Positions 32,633 through 44,154 of a stretch of 46,324 nt of DNA are shown here, piece after piece. Positions within the stretch are counted from its first letter, which is position 1. Each line of letters begins with the position of its first letter. Both the position numbers and the translations under genes were made by a program. Under the pieces are notes generated by a model. The model worked only from the letters and a program-made list of their open reading frames with translations, made no database searches and had not been told where the DNA came from. Source of the stretch: Clostridia bacterium (lineage in GTDB: Bacteria > Bacillota_A > Clostridia > Christensenellales > Aristaeellaceae); the NCBI GenBank assembly GCA_017509065.1, contig JAFWQM010000111.1, positions 1 through 46,324 of the forward strand. Reading direction: 5' to 3'.

Positions 32633-32736
32633 TACGTTTGGAGAATTTTTGTCAAAAAAACGAACGTTCGGAATGGAACGTCCGCTGCGATACTTCTTTT
32701 TATATGAGCAATGCAGAACAGCCAATTGCCCCATCC

Positions 32737-33597
32737 TCAGTTCAGATACCTGCTCACCATAAACCCTTCCACGCCCTCATACAAAATCCTGCTCCAGTAT
32801 TCGCCGTGTTCCAGCAGCACGGCCTGCGCGCCGACTGGCACCTGGGAAAGGATATTGCCGCGCCTGTCGGAATCTTTGGAGGAGCGCAGGTAAACGAAGG
32901 AGCTGTTCGGGTTGCGGACAGTGACAACCGCACCTATGCGCCACGAAGGAATGGAGGCGGTCTGGGAACATAAGACGTTCTGAGCGGCATAGACCGGCTC
33001 GGGCATGGGGCTGAGATACTGCGTCATCATGCAGCCGTAAACGCCGTTCGCCAGCACGTAGCTCCACCCGTTGCCAAGGTCAATGGCATAGACCTGCGTG
33101 CCGCTGGGAAACAGGCCCAGGGAATCCGCATTCCGGCTGGCGTAAGCCCTTAGGTGCAGGCTGCCGCAGCCGGTGCTGACATACATCGGTTTGAACACGC
33201 TGGGATTGGATACGACCACCTGCTGGCGCGCGGAGGAATTGCCGGGGTTCAGGCAGCGCGCGGCATCATTCGGCGCGGCGGCCTGTACGGGAGCGCAGCC
33301 CGACAGATAGCGGGTGTTCATATAGCCCCGCCTGCCGTTTACCAGCACGGCGGCCCAGCAGCTGTTGGCGAAGCCTTCCACCAGCACCCGCGTTCCGTTG
33401 CGGTACAGCCCCAGCGATTCGGAGCCGCTGTCCGGCCTGGCGCGCAGGTGAAGCTTGCCCGGGTTGCCTGTATCGACATACATGAAAAGGCTTCCCTGCA
33501 TGCCGTCCGCCGATGCGGGCGCGCAGGCGCAGGAGACAGTCACGGCAATCACCAGCGCGGTCAGCGCGCGAATCATTCTTTTTTTCATCTTGCCCAT
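32737..33597 (-). CDS. secreted protein with three bacterial SH3 domains
   Basis: A 286-residue exported protein. The signal peptide (residues ~1-31; ALTALVIAVTVSCACAPASA) is followed by three SH3-like repeats: MYVDTGNPGKLHLRARPDSG, MYVSTGCGSLHLRAYASRN and NPNSSFVYLRSSKDSD. Each ends in a G-Y/F-M-x-x-R/Q-Y-L close. The first two share the TGN.G.LHLR motif with the 701-residue protein on the opposite strand, so the two are paralogues facing away from each other across 318 nt. Presumably wall- or surface-associated; no catalytic domain is seen. Confidence 0.9.
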   Translation of the reverse strand: MGKMKKRMIRALTALVIAVTVSCACAPASADGMQGSLFMYVDTGNPGKLHLRARPDSGSESLGLYRNGTRVLVEGFANSCWAAVLVNGRRGYMNTRYLSGCAPVQAAAPNDAARCLNPGNSSARQQVVVSNPSVFKPMYVSTGCGSLHLRAYASRNADSLGLFPSGTQVYAIDLGNGWSYVLANGVYGCMMTQYLSPMPEPVYAAQNVLCSQTASIPSWRIGAVVTVRNPNSSFVYLRSSKDSDRRGNILSQVPVGAQAVLLEHGEYWSRILYEGVEGFMVSRYLN

Positions 33598-33915
33598 CCA
33601 TCCTTTCCTCTGCTATGTATATGCGCGGAAAGGTCGCGGTATCCGGCCGATCTATAAAAATGTTGAAAAAAAACCAGAAAGGTGGAATAAAAACCACCGC
33701 TACGAACGTCTATATTACAGAAGCGAGAAAAGAGGGGGATTGGGAAAGAGGATCGGCGCTGTCATCATGCTTTAAAAAGTTGGAGACAACCTCTGGAAGG
33801 GATGGATTTTTTATACCAATTGTGCTATAATGACGGTATCACGATGCGGTGGGCATCGATCAAGCCGGGAACACGGTTCCCGCATTTGCATTGAATCCAC
33901 AGAGAAAGGAAGTAT
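33598..33915. other. divergent intergenic region between two SH3 genes
   Basis: No gene is visible. A TATAAT (33826-33831) lies about 85 nt upstream of the + strand SH3 gene, with a poor -35. The imperfect CGATGCGGTGGGCATCG palindrome (33842-33858) follows at the expected transcript start and could be an operator or 5' hairpin. No clear minus-strand promoter is seen. Confidence 0.45.
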
Positions 33916-36021
33916 ATGTTAATGAATAAAAAGCGTTTGGTTTCCCTCTGCGCCCTGCTGCTGGCGCTGATGCTGGTCTTTTCCGCTGTTCCCGTTTCAG
34001 CGGAAGTCAACGCCTATGTAAGGGACGCCGGTATCGGCAAGATCAACATGCGTTCCGGCCCCGCCACGCAGTACCGGGTGGTGGCGGCGCTTGTGCCGTA
34101 CACGCTGCTTGAAGTGCTGGACGTATGGGGAAAATGGGCCCATGTGCGCCTCAGCGTGCCTACTGCCGACGGTGTCACGGAAGGGTATATTTATACCGAT
34201 TATATTGAGTATTATACAACCGACGATCCCGGCCTTATCCCTTCTACCGAAGTGGTGTATGACTGGCAGAACACCAGCGGCCAGTATAATTATCCCCCGA
34301 TCACGGAAAACACCATCATGTATGTGTACACCGGCAATTCCGGCCGTCTGCACCTGCGCGAATACCCCAGCCAAAGCGCCCGCTCTCTGGGTCTGTTTCC
34401 CAACGGCACGAAGGTGACCGTGCTGAACCGCAGCAGCGTTTGGGCGTTTGTAAAAGTCAACAGCATTTATGGCTTCATGATGCTGACCTTCCTCTCCAGC
34501 AGCCAGGTTCAGCCTGTCACGCCGTCCTCTCAAGCTGTGATAAAATATGTGAACACTGGCAATTCGGGCCGTCTGCACCTGCGTCAGTATGCCAGCCAGG
34601 ACGCCCGTTCCCTGGGGCTGTATCCGAACGGCACCATGGTCAGAGCGGTGGATCTCGGCAACGGATGGAGCCATGTCGTGGTCAACGGCATGGTCGGATA
34701 TATGATGACCAGGTTCCTTTCCGACACGCCGCCTTACAATCCCGATCCGTACCCGGGACAGTATACCATCATGTATGTTTACTCTCCCGACGGCAGCAAA
34801 GTGGACCTGCGCTCCGGCATGAGCACGTCCGCCCAGTCCCTGGGCAGATACGCCAACGGCACGATGGTGCGCGTGTACTACAGGTCGGGCGACTGGGCGT
34901 TCGTCAGCGTGGAAGGCGTCGTGGGTTATATGCAGTACAGCCGCCTGTCAACCTCGCCATATAATCCCCCCCATCCCGTGAACCCGATCGGCACCGCGAC
35001 GGTGGTGCATCCCAACGGCTCGTTCGTCTATCTGCGCTCCACCCGCAGCACATCCAGCCTGGACAATGTGCTGGCCAAGGTGCCCAGCGGCGCGCGCGTG
35101 ACGGTTTATGAACGCGACGAATGGTATTCCCTGATTGAATATAACGGCATATACGGCTATATGGTCAGCCATTTCCTCCAGTACGGTTTCTCTCCTGAAC
35201 CTTCGCCGACGCCGACCGGCAATATCGTGCGCAAGATGATCGTGGGCGGCGCCGACCTGCGCTCCACCCGCGAGGAAGGCAATGCGAACAATATCATCAT
35301 GCACCTGCCGCACGGCACGATCGTGGAGATTCTGCTCACCTATCCGGACGAATGGCGCTACATTGACTACAACGGCGTCCGCGGCTATATCCATGGCCCG
35401 GTCGTGGCGTCCGTCACCGGCGGCAACGATCCTTCCCCGCTGATGCCCGTGGTTCCCGAAAGCCCCGTGATCTATTACGCCCGGGTGCAGCATCCCAACG
35501 GCTCCTTCGTGTACCTGCGCTACAGCCGCAGCTCGCAGGACACCACCAACGTGTTGGCAAAGGTTCCCTCCGGCTCCTGGGTGGAAGTGATGGAGGAGTA
35601 CAGCAGCAACTGGAGCAAGGTGCGCTACAACGGCATCGTGGGCTACATGGTCAGCACCTATCTGGTAAGGAACGACGGCGCATCTCCCGGCGTGTCCGTT
35701 CCTTCCGTCCCGCTGACGCCCGCGCAGCCCAGCTCAACAACCGCGCCGGCGTCCGTCCCCTCCGTACCCATGACGCCCGCGCGGCCTCAGAATGATTTGC
35801 CCAGTCAAACTTCCGGCGAGACCCGTATAGTGCGGGGGGGAGAAGGCGGTAAATACGCGTATCTACGCTCCTCCAAGGACATGAATTCCAAATCCAATAT
35901 TATCTCGAACGTCGCAGTCGGCACGATCGTTGAGGTGCTGGAAATCGGCGATGGCTGGATGAAGGTCCGCGTTTCCAACAAGGTGGGCTATATGGCCTCC
36001 AAATACCTGAAGAAATACTGA
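33916..36021 (+). CDS. large secreted protein with eight bacterial SH3 domains
   Basis: A 701-residue exported protein made of a signal peptide (residues ~1-29, ending PVSAEV) and eight SH3-like repeats of 65-85 residues. Their starts are VNAYVRDAGIGKINMRSG, MYVYTGNSGRLHLREYPS, KYVNTGNSGRLHLRQYAS, MYVYSPDGSKVDLRSGMS, TVVHPNGSFVYLRSTRS, KMIVGGADLRSTREE, RVQHPNGSFVYLRYSRS and RGGEGGKYAYLRSSKD. Proline-rich linkers join some; one near residues 590-640 is long and carries a repeated VPSVPxTPA(Q/R)P motif. There is no catalytic domain, so it is probably a multivalent wall or surface binder. AAAGGA precedes the ATG, and a bidirectional terminator follows. Confidence 0.92.
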   Translation: MLMNKKRLVSLCALLLALMLVFSAVPVSAEVNAYVRDAGIGKINMRSGPATQYRVVAALVPYTLLEVLDVWGKWAHVRLSVPTADGVTEGYIYTDYIEYYTTDDPGLIPSTEVVYDWQNTSGQYNYPPITENTIMYVYTGNSGRLHLREYPSQSARSLGLFPNGTKVTVLNRSSVWAFVKVNSIYGFMMLTFLSSSQVQPVTPSSQAVIKYVNTGNSGRLHLRQYASQDARSLGLYPNGTMVRAVDLGNGWSHVVVNGMVGYMMTRFLSDTPPYNPDPYPGQYTIMYVYSPDGSKVDLRSGMSTSAQSLGRYANGTMVRVYYRSGDWAFVSVEGVVGYMQYSRLSTSPYNPPHPVNPIGTATVVHPNGSFVYLRSTRSTSSLDNVLAKVPSGARVTVYERDEWYSLIEYNGIYGYMVSHFLQYGFSPEPSPTPTGNIVRKMIVGGADLRSTREEGNANNIIMHLPHGTIVEILLTYPDEWRYIDYNGVRGYIHGPVVASVTGGNDPSPLMPVVPESPVIYYARVQHPNGSFVYLRYSRSSQDTTNVLAKVPSGSWVEVMEEYSSNWSKVRYNGIVGYMVSTYLVRNDGASPGVSVPSVPLTPAQPSSTTAPASVPSVPMTPARPQNDLPSQTSGETRIVRGGEGGKYAYLRSSKDMNSKSNIISNVAVGTIVEVLEIGDGWMKVRVSNKVGYMASKYLKKY

Positions 36022-36052
36022 TGTGACGCGCTTTCAGCCGCGCACACAAATC

Positions 36053-36087
36053 AAAACCGGGACAGCTTTCTGGGCCGTCCCGGTTTT
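36053..36087. terminator. bidirectional rho-independent terminator
   Basis: AAAACCGGGAC (36053-36063) pairs perfectly with GTCCCGGTTTT (36077-36087). A-runs and T-runs flank the stem on both strands, so it can end both the SH3 gene and the converging DUF4097 gene. Confidence 0.85.
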
Positions 36088-36124
36088 ATTCTGCCCGCGA
36101 ACGCGGGCTGTATCTGAGAACCAC

Positions 36125-37090
36125 TTATTGTTCCAGCGTTTTCAGGTCGCCGCTGGTGGTGCTTACGGTGATCTTTGACGCGCCGTCGCCGAACACCTGC
36201 TGCGCGCTCTTTTTCACGCTCTTCCCGTTCAGGTCGCCGCTGGTGGTTTTAAAGTCCACTGTCGCGCCGGAGCCATGGAGGATGGCGAGCGTCACGTCGG
36301 CGCTGGTGCAATTCACGTTCACGGTTTCGCACTGGTAAACGCCGAGATGGACGGTGCCCGACGTGGAATGCACCTTGACGGTTTTCGCCTTCACGGCGTC
36401 AAGCTTGATATTGCCGCTCGTGCAATCGACGTTCACCGCGCCTGCCGCGTCGAGGGGGCCGGAGGTGATATTTCCGCTGGTGGCGTTCAGGGTGACGCTG
36501 TCCGCCATGGCGTTTTCGATCACGATATTTCCCGAGGTACAGCCGATTTCAAGCTTGTTCTGCGCCCGGATCGGCCCCACGTTGATATTGCCGCTGGTAC
36601 AGCCGATGGAAAAACCGCCGGTGCTGATTTCCCCCAGATGGATATCGCCGGAGGTCGCTTTGATGGACAGGTCTTTCAGCTGGTGATTCCCGGCCTGGAT
36701 AACGCCGCTGGTCACCTTCACGCTGAGCGTGATGTCCTTCGGGATTTCCATCACGATCCGCTTTTCCTTGTTGAACATCGTGGTGGAATAGCCGCTTTTC
36801 CAGTACTGGATGCGCAGGGTGCTGCCGTCCAGCCACCAGCGCATTTGCTGGTCCTCCGTCAGCCCTTCCGTCGTTTCCGTGACGGAGAGCTGCGCGCTGT
36901 CGCTTTCCAGCAATTCCACCCGGCCGGAAGTCCAGTTTATTTCCACCGCGCTCACCCTGACCGCGTCGTAGGTAAAGCTGCCGACGGCGTACTTGTTTGC
37001 GTTGGGATAGGTGGAGCCTCTCGCGATCCCGCAGCCGCAGAGCGTCAGAAGAAGTATGGCAAGCATCAGCGCGCAGATCAGTTTTTTCAT
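36125..37090 (-). CDS. DUF4097 beta-helix lipoprotein
   Basis: This 321-residue lipoprotein has a signal (KKLICALMLAILLLTLCGC) whose likely lipobox is LCGC, with acylation at Cys20. The remainder is a DUF4097-type adhesin-like beta-helix. T-S-G turns recur every 17-22 residues (ATSGDIHLG, CTSGNINVG, CTSGNIVIE, ATSGNITSG, CTSGNIKLD, STSGTVHLG and so on), each forming one helix coil. In DUF4097 proteins these coils make a surface-exposed solenoid; the function is unknown. It lies convergent with the eight-SH3 gene. Confidence 0.88.
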   Translation of the reverse strand: MKKLICALMLAILLLTLCGCGIARGSTYPNANKYAVGSFTYDAVRVSAVEINWTSGRVELLESDSAQLSVTETTEGLTEDQQMRWWLDGSTLRIQYWKSGYSTTMFNKEKRIVMEIPKDITLSVKVTSGVIQAGNHQLKDLSIKATSGDIHLGEISTGGFSIGCTSGNINVGPIRAQNKLEIGCTSGNIVIENAMADSVTLNATSGNITSGPLDAAGAVNVDCTSGNIKLDAVKAKTVKVHSTSGTVHLGVYQCETVNVNCTSADVTLAILHGSGATVDFKTTSGDLNGKSVKKSAQQVFGDGASKITVSTTSGDLKTLEQ

Positions 37091-37204
37091 GGTCTTATCC
37101 CCCTTTGTGTGTCAGGCGCGTGCCTTATTTTCAGGTGCAATGATAGCACACAGGCGTGGATTCGTCCAGTTAGAAAATGATTAGAAATTTATGAGAGGCT
37201 GCTA

Positions 37205-37234
37205 TTGCTAAGGGGGCTTGGAGCGTGGTATAAT
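37205..37234 (+). promoter_or_regulatory. secA promoter
   Basis: TTGCTA (37205-37210) and a perfect TATAAT (37229-37234) are 18 nt apart, with the hairpin at 37242-37273 starting at the expected transcription start. Confidence 0.65.
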
Positions 37235-37241
37235 AAAAAAT

Positions 37242-37273
37242 GGCGTAATACGGTATTTAGAACGTATTACGCC
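37242..37273 (+). promoter_or_regulatory. 11-bp palindrome in the secA leader
   Basis: GGCGTAATACG and CGTATTACGCC are perfect 11-bp arms around a 10-nt loop. The structure lies at the 5' end of the secA message, upstream of AAGGAG. It may be a protective 5' hairpin, an operator, or a secA-specific translational control element. Confidence 0.65.
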
Positions 37274-37299
37274 GAGGAACGCAGATAAGGAGTAAACTG

Positions 37300-40092
<2,793 letters not shown>

Positions 40093-40097
40093 TTTTT

Positions 40098-40160
40098 CTG
40101 GGGGAAACCGCTCTTTGTAGCCAAAGAGCGGTTTCCCCCAGCCCCCCTTCCGAGAAAGCT
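40098..40160 (+). repeat. hairpin element, 20-bp perfect stem, copy A
   Basis: CTGGGGGAAACCGCTCTTTG (40098-40117), loop TAGC, and the exact complement CAAAGAGCGGTTTCCCCCAG (40122-40141). The tail GCCCCCCTTCCGAGAAAGCT (40141-40160) is shared with the copy at 41315. It lies 5 nt after the secA stop. Confidence 0.9.
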
Positions 40161-40195
40161 ATAAAACTTAAGCCCCTTGTTAAGGAGAGATCGTT

Positions 40196-41305
40196 ATGAT
40201 TTTAGAATTTGACCAATTCACCCAGCGTGTCGACGCACTCCGCAGCCAGCTCAAGGAAGTGGGCGAGGGCCTGCACATTGAGGACATGGAGCGGGAACTC
40301 CAGGAGCTTCATGAGGAAATGAACGCCGACGGGTTCTGGGACAACCTGGAACGCTCCACCCACGTGAACCGCCGCATCGCCAACCTGGAGGGCCGCATCA
40401 AGCATTACAATTCCCTCCTTTCCGGCTGCGACGACGTGGACACCATGATGGAGCTGGCCCAGGAGGAAAACGACGAAAGCATGGTGGAGGAAATCTCTGC
40501 CGAATTGGAGCGCCTGGAAAAGGAAACCGAGGCCCTGGCCCTGGAAACCCTCATGCGCGGCCAGTACGACGACAACGACGCCGTGCTGTCCCTCCACGCC
40601 GGCGCGGGCGGCACCGAGGCCCAGGACTGGACTTCGATGTTGTACCGCATGTATACCCGTTACTGTGAGCGCATGGGCTTTACCGTGAAGCTCCTGGACC
40701 TGCTGGACGGCGACGAGGCGGGCATCAAGTCCGTCACCTTCGAGGTCAGCGGCGACCACGCCTACGGGTATCTGCGCGGCGAAAAGGGCGTGCACAGGCT
40801 GGTGCGCATCTCCCCCTTTGACGCCAACGCCCGGCGGCACACGTCGTTTGCGTCCCTGGACGTGGCTCCCATGCTGGAGGAGGACGACAGCGAAATCGAA
40901 ATCGACATGAAGTATGTCCGCGTGGACACCTACCACTCCTCCGGCGCGGGCGGCCAGAACGTGAACAAGACCTCCTCCGCCGTGCGCATGACCTACGTGA
41001 AGGACGACGTGACCATCGTCGTCTCCTGCCAGACCGAACGCGACCAGGTGCAGAACCGCGCCACCTGTATCAAGATGCTCAAAGCCAAGCTGCTGGAGCT
41101 CCGCGAGCGCGCCAAGGAACAGGAAATGGCCGACATCAAGGGCGAAATGAAGAAAATCGAATGGGGCAGCCAGATCCGCTCTTACGTGTTCCAGCCCTAC
41201 ACCATGGTGAAGGATCACCGCACCGGCTACGAGTCCGGCAATATCGACGATGTGATGGACGGGAATCTGGAAGGGTTTACCACGGCGTATTTGAAGATGC
41301 AGTAA
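40196..41305 (+). CDS. prfB: peptide chain release factor 2
   Basis: RF2 ends translation at UGA and UAA. The 369-residue protein has the N-terminal helical domain, the codon-recognition SPF motif (RISPFDANARRHTSF, near residue 206) and the GGQ motif (SSGAGGQNVNKTSSAV, near residue 251) that triggers peptide release. The gene is one continuous frame; it lacks the +1 programmed frameshift with an internal TGA near codon 26 that most bacteria use to autoregulate RF2. AAGGAG precedes the ATG. Its presence confirms that TGA is an ordinary stop in this organism. Confidence 0.97.
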   Translation: MILEFDQFTQRVDALRSQLKEVGEGLHIEDMERELQELHEEMNADGFWDNLERSTHVNRRIANLEGRIKHYNSLLSGCDDVDTMMELAQEENDESMVEEISAELERLEKETEALALETLMRGQYDDNDAVLSLHAGAGGTEAQDWTSMLYRMYTRYCERMGFTVKLLDLLDGDEAGIKSVTFEVSGDHAYGYLRGEKGVHRLVRISPFDANARRHTSFASLDVAPMLEEDDSEIEIDMKYVRVDTYHSSGAGGQNVNKTSSAVRMTYVKDDVTIVVSCQTERDQVQNRATCIKMLKAKLLELRERAKEQEMADIKGEMKKIEWGSQIRSYVFQPYTMVKDHRTGYESGNIDDVMDGNLEGFTTAYLKMQ

Positions 41306-41314
41306 GGGACGAAA

Positions 41315-41377
41315 CTGGGGGAAACCGTTCTTTGTAGCCAAAGAGCGGTTTCCCCCAGGCCCCCTTCCGAGAAAGCT
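41315..41377 (+). repeat. hairpin element, 20-bp stem, copy B
   Basis: CTGGGGGAAACCGTTCTTTG (41315-41334), loop TAGC, then CAAAGAGCGGTTTCCCCCAG (41339-41358). One stem position is a G-T wobble relative to copy A. The tail GCCCCCTTCCGAGAAAGCT is nearly identical. It lies 9 nt after the prfB stop, the same relation copy A has to secA. Confidence 0.9.
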
Positions 41378-41443
41378 GAATGGGGGATCGTCAAGCATTT
41401 CTTTGCATTCTTTCAATGTGTAAGGCGGAGGGAATATCAGGCC

Positions 41444-42238
41444 ATGATTCAAACTATTCCAGAAACAAAGAATAGAAAACGCGCCTATTTCTGGCTTGGT
41501 TTTTTCTTTTCTTTCTGCATCCTGTTGGGAAGCGTCGGGCACGATATATGGTCAACGCACATGGAACGCTATTACCTGAATACTGCCATTCTCGTCAATT
41601 TGAACGATGCGTTGGACGGCGCGTATTTGGGTTTTCTTCCCTTTGACGCGGACAGCGCGCTGCGGGATTATGTGTTTGGGCAAGGGGACATTGCTCAGTT
41701 TTCTTTTACAATTCCCGGCGCGGACGAACCCGTCTCCTTCTCTGCCGGCGAGTTGTCGCAATTGGCCCAATACCGCTGTGCCCTCCACGCCCTCCGATGG
41801 TTTGGATGGGTGCGTTTTCTCTGGATTCCCCTTCTTGTGCTTATCCTTCGGCAGGACTTCAAAACGCCGGGGATTCATCGGGCTGCAGAATTAAGCTGGG
41901 GGCCTCTCATGATCGGAGCTGTTATTCCCTTCCTGCCATATCTTTGCCTGAACCTGTGGCGAAATATCTCAAATGATGGCTTTCATGCTGTATTTGACGG
42001 GTTAGTGGGCGTTCCTTTTCATTTCCAGGGCGAGACCCTATCCCTCTTTCTGGGGGAGCGCTGGACACAGAGCATATCCTATTATGCCGTTGAAAAAATG
42101 TTTTCTCTGAATTGGTATTTCCCCGTTATTCTGATTTTGCTGCTGGATATTTGCCGAAGCATCGCGTACAACGCGGGCATGGCTTTGCGAAGAAGAAAGG
42201 AGAAGCGCCGCATATCCATCGAAAGTGCGGAGAATTAA
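41444..42238 (+). CDS. multi-pass membrane protein, possibly DUF1461-related
   Basis: A 264-residue integral membrane protein with about four hydrophobic helices (near residues 15-35, 122-138, 153-175 and 225-245) and a soluble loop of about 85 residues after the first helix. The segment FHAVFDGLVGVPFHFQGETLSLFLGERW sits where DUF1461 (TIGR01906) proteins have FDGLF-x-x-FH...NxxW, so it may be a divergent member. Function unknown. It ends 3 nt before the next membrane-protein start. Confidence 0.7.
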   Translation: MIQTIPETKNRKRAYFWLGFFFSFCILLGSVGHDIWSTHMERYYLNTAILVNLNDALDGAYLGFLPFDADSALRDYVFGQGDIAQFSFTIPGADEPVSFSAGELSQLAQYRCALHALRWFGWVRFLWIPLLVLILRQDFKTPGIHRAAELSWGPLMIGAVIPFLPYLCLNLWRNISNDGFHAVFDGLVGVPFHFQGETLSLFLGERWTQSISYYAVEKMFSLNWYFPVILILLLDICRSIAYNAGMALRRRKEKRRISIESAEN

Positions 42239-42241
42239 CCT

Positions 42242-42958
42242 GTGCAATCCATGATGAAGCGTATCCTGTATTTTTTCCTGGGCATGATTGCCTTTATTTC
42301 CCTGCTCTGCTCCATCGCCGCGTCCAGCGTGACCAATGAAAACCTGATGAAGCAGGGCTTTCTGCAATACAGCCAGACGGCGCATTTGAATGTGCCCGCC
42401 GGGCGGTACGGGGACTACGCCCATGGGCTGTGCCAGTATCTGGATGGAAAAACGACTGCTGTGCAGGTCAAAGACCCGGATACGGGGAAAACGGTGAACG
42501 CCTTTTCCGACAAGGAAAACGCCCATTTGCAGGACGTTCGGGGCATCGTGTCCTTCCTCAAAATCGCGCGGTACGCGGGCGGGGGACTGGTGATCGGCAT
42601 ACTGGGATACCTGTATTTCTTTGGAAGCAAGGACAAAAAGACCCTGCTCTCCGACGCCGCCCGGGGGTTCGCCCTGTCCGCGCTGGCGCTGCTTTTCTTC
42701 GCTTCGGCACTGGCGGTATGGGGCATCGTGAACTTTGACGGCCTGTTCATCACCTTCCATATATTATTATTCAGAAACGACCTCTGGCTCCTGAACCCCA
42801 ACACCGACGTGCTCATGGCTCTCATGCCTCTGCGCTTCTTCACCTGGTACGCGGGAGAAATGGCGAAGTCCCTCCTGCCGGTGCTGATCATGATGCTCTT
42901 GGTCATCGTTGCGTGGACGCGCATCGGAAAAACACAGAAGGAAACAAAAGAATCATGA
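42242..42958 (+). CDS. DUF1461 (TIGR01906) integral membrane protein
   Basis: A 238-residue membrane protein of the DUF1461 family. It has an N-terminal helix (residues ~8-27), a soluble extracytoplasmic loop, three further helices, and the hallmark block NFDGLFITFHILLFRNDLWLLNP...MPLRFF. The start is read as GTG 42242, which has GGAG 9 nt upstream; ATG 42251 and 42254 are alternatives. The stop overlaps the tsaD start as ATGA. The family is widespread in clostridia and lactic acid bacteria but has no assigned function. Confidence 0.85.
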   Translation: MQSMMKRILYFFLGMIAFISLLCSIAASSVTNENLMKQGFLQYSQTAHLNVPAGRYGDYAHGLCQYLDGKTTAVQVKDPDTGKTVNAFSDKENAHLQDVRGIVSFLKIARYAGGGLVIGILGYLYFFGSKDKKTLLSDAARGFALSALALLFFASALAVWGIVNFDGLFITFHILLFRNDLWLLNPNTDVLMALMPLRFFTWYAGEMAKSLLPVLIMMLLVIVAWTRIGKTQKETKES

Positions 42959-44010
42959 GCTATTTTGAATCCTGCCAACAGCAATTGTCCTTGATAAAGG
43001 AAAAAGACCACATCCGCGTCCTCGCCATCGAAACCAGCTGCGACGAGACCGCCGCGGCGGTGATCGAAGACGGGCGGCGAATCCTGTCCAACGCGGTGTA
43101 TACGCAGATCGACCTGCACGCGCTGTACGGCGGGGTGGTGCCGGAAATTGCCAGCCGCGCCCACGTGGAGAAGGTCGATCTCATGGTGGATCAAGCGCTG
43201 AAGGACGCGGGAATGACGCTTCAGGACGTGGACGCCATCGGCGTCACCTACGGCCCCGGGCTGGTAGGTGCGCTGCTGATCGGCGTTTCCTGCGCCAAGG
43301 CGCTGGCCTATGCCACGGGCAAGCCCCTGGTGCCGGTCAACCACATTGAGGGCCACATCTGCGCCAACTTTTTGACCCACCCGGACTTGGAGCCGCCGTT
43401 TGCCTGCCTGGTGGTCAGCGGTGGGCACAGCCACCTTTTTGCCGTGGAGGACTACGGCGTGTTCCGCATCATCGGCCAGACCCAGGACGACGCGGCGGGC
43501 GAAGCCTTCGACAAGGCCGCCCGGGTGCTGAACATTCCCTATCCCGGCGGGCCGCTGCTGGACAAGCTGGCCGAAACCGGCGATCCCCACGCCCTGAAAC
43601 TGCCCCGGCCCAAGACCGAAGGGCGGTACGACTATTCCTTCTCCGGCTTAAAAACCGCCTTCATCAACGCTGTCCACAACGCCCGGCAGAAGGGCGAGGC
43701 GCTCAACGATGCCGATTTAGCCGCCTCCTTCCGCGCTGCGGTGGTGTCTTTTCTGGTGGACAAGGCCATGCTCGCCGCCGAGGAACTGAATCTTAAAAAG
43801 ATGGCCCTGGCCGGCGGCGTGTCCGCCAACAGTTTACTGCGCCGCGAAATGGAAGCCGCCTGCGGCAAACGGGGGATTCAGCTTTATATGCCCCAATTAA
43901 AGCTCTGCGGCGACAACGCCGCCATGATCGGCTCCGCAGCTTACTATCATTTGATGCGCGGGGAAATCGTTGGGCTGGACTTGAACGCGAAACCAGCGCT
44001 GAGACTTTAG
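42955..44010 (+). CDS. tsaD: tRNA threonylcarbamoyladenosine biosynthesis protein TsaD
   Basis: TsaD, with TsaB and TsaE, transfers the threonylcarbamoyl group to A37 of ANN-decoding tRNAs. The 351-residue protein carries VLAIETSCDETAAAV, GVVPEIASRAHVE, the metal-binding NHIEGH (residue ~128), VSGGHSHLF, SFSGLKTAF and LAGGVSANSLLR, all standard for the Kae1/TsaD/YgjD family. A short N-terminal extension of about 20 residues precedes the usual start. I take ATG 42955, which forms ATGA with the preceding stop. Confidence 0.97.
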   Translation: MSYFESCQQQLSLIKEKDHIRVLAIETSCDETAAAVIEDGRRILSNAVYTQIDLHALYGGVVPEIASRAHVEKVDLMVDQALKDAGMTLQDVDAIGVTYGPGLVGALLIGVSCAKALAYATGKPLVPVNHIEGHICANFLTHPDLEPPFACLVVSGGHSHLFAVEDYGVFRIIGQTQDDAAGEAFDKAARVLNIPYPGGPLLDKLAETGDPHALKLPRPKTEGRYDYSFSGLKTAFINAVHNARQKGEALNDADLAASFRAAVVSFLVDKAMLAAEELNLKKMALAGGVSANSLLRREMEAACGKRGIQLYMPQLKLCGDNAAMIGSAAYYHLMRGEIVGLDLNAKPALRL

Positions 44011-44013
44011 AGT

Positions 44014-44105
44014 GAGAGTACAGAGTTCAGATTTATTTACCTGGACAATATGGGCACCTGTTTATGTCGACGCTATATTATCTGCACTCTGCACTCTGTA
44101 CTCTC
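44014..44105. repeat. inverted-repeat element (AGAGTACAGAGTTCAGAT family), copy 2
   Basis: GAGAGTACAGAGTTCAGAT (44014-44032) faces ATCTGCACTCTGCACTCTGTACTCTC (44080-44105), the same arms as at 31848-31944 but with an unrelated centre. It fills the tsaD-ABC exporter gap. Confidence 0.7.
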
Positions 44106-44154
44106 TTAATTACTCCAACCTCCTCCCTCCCCTTAAATACGAAAGGAGGCCCCT

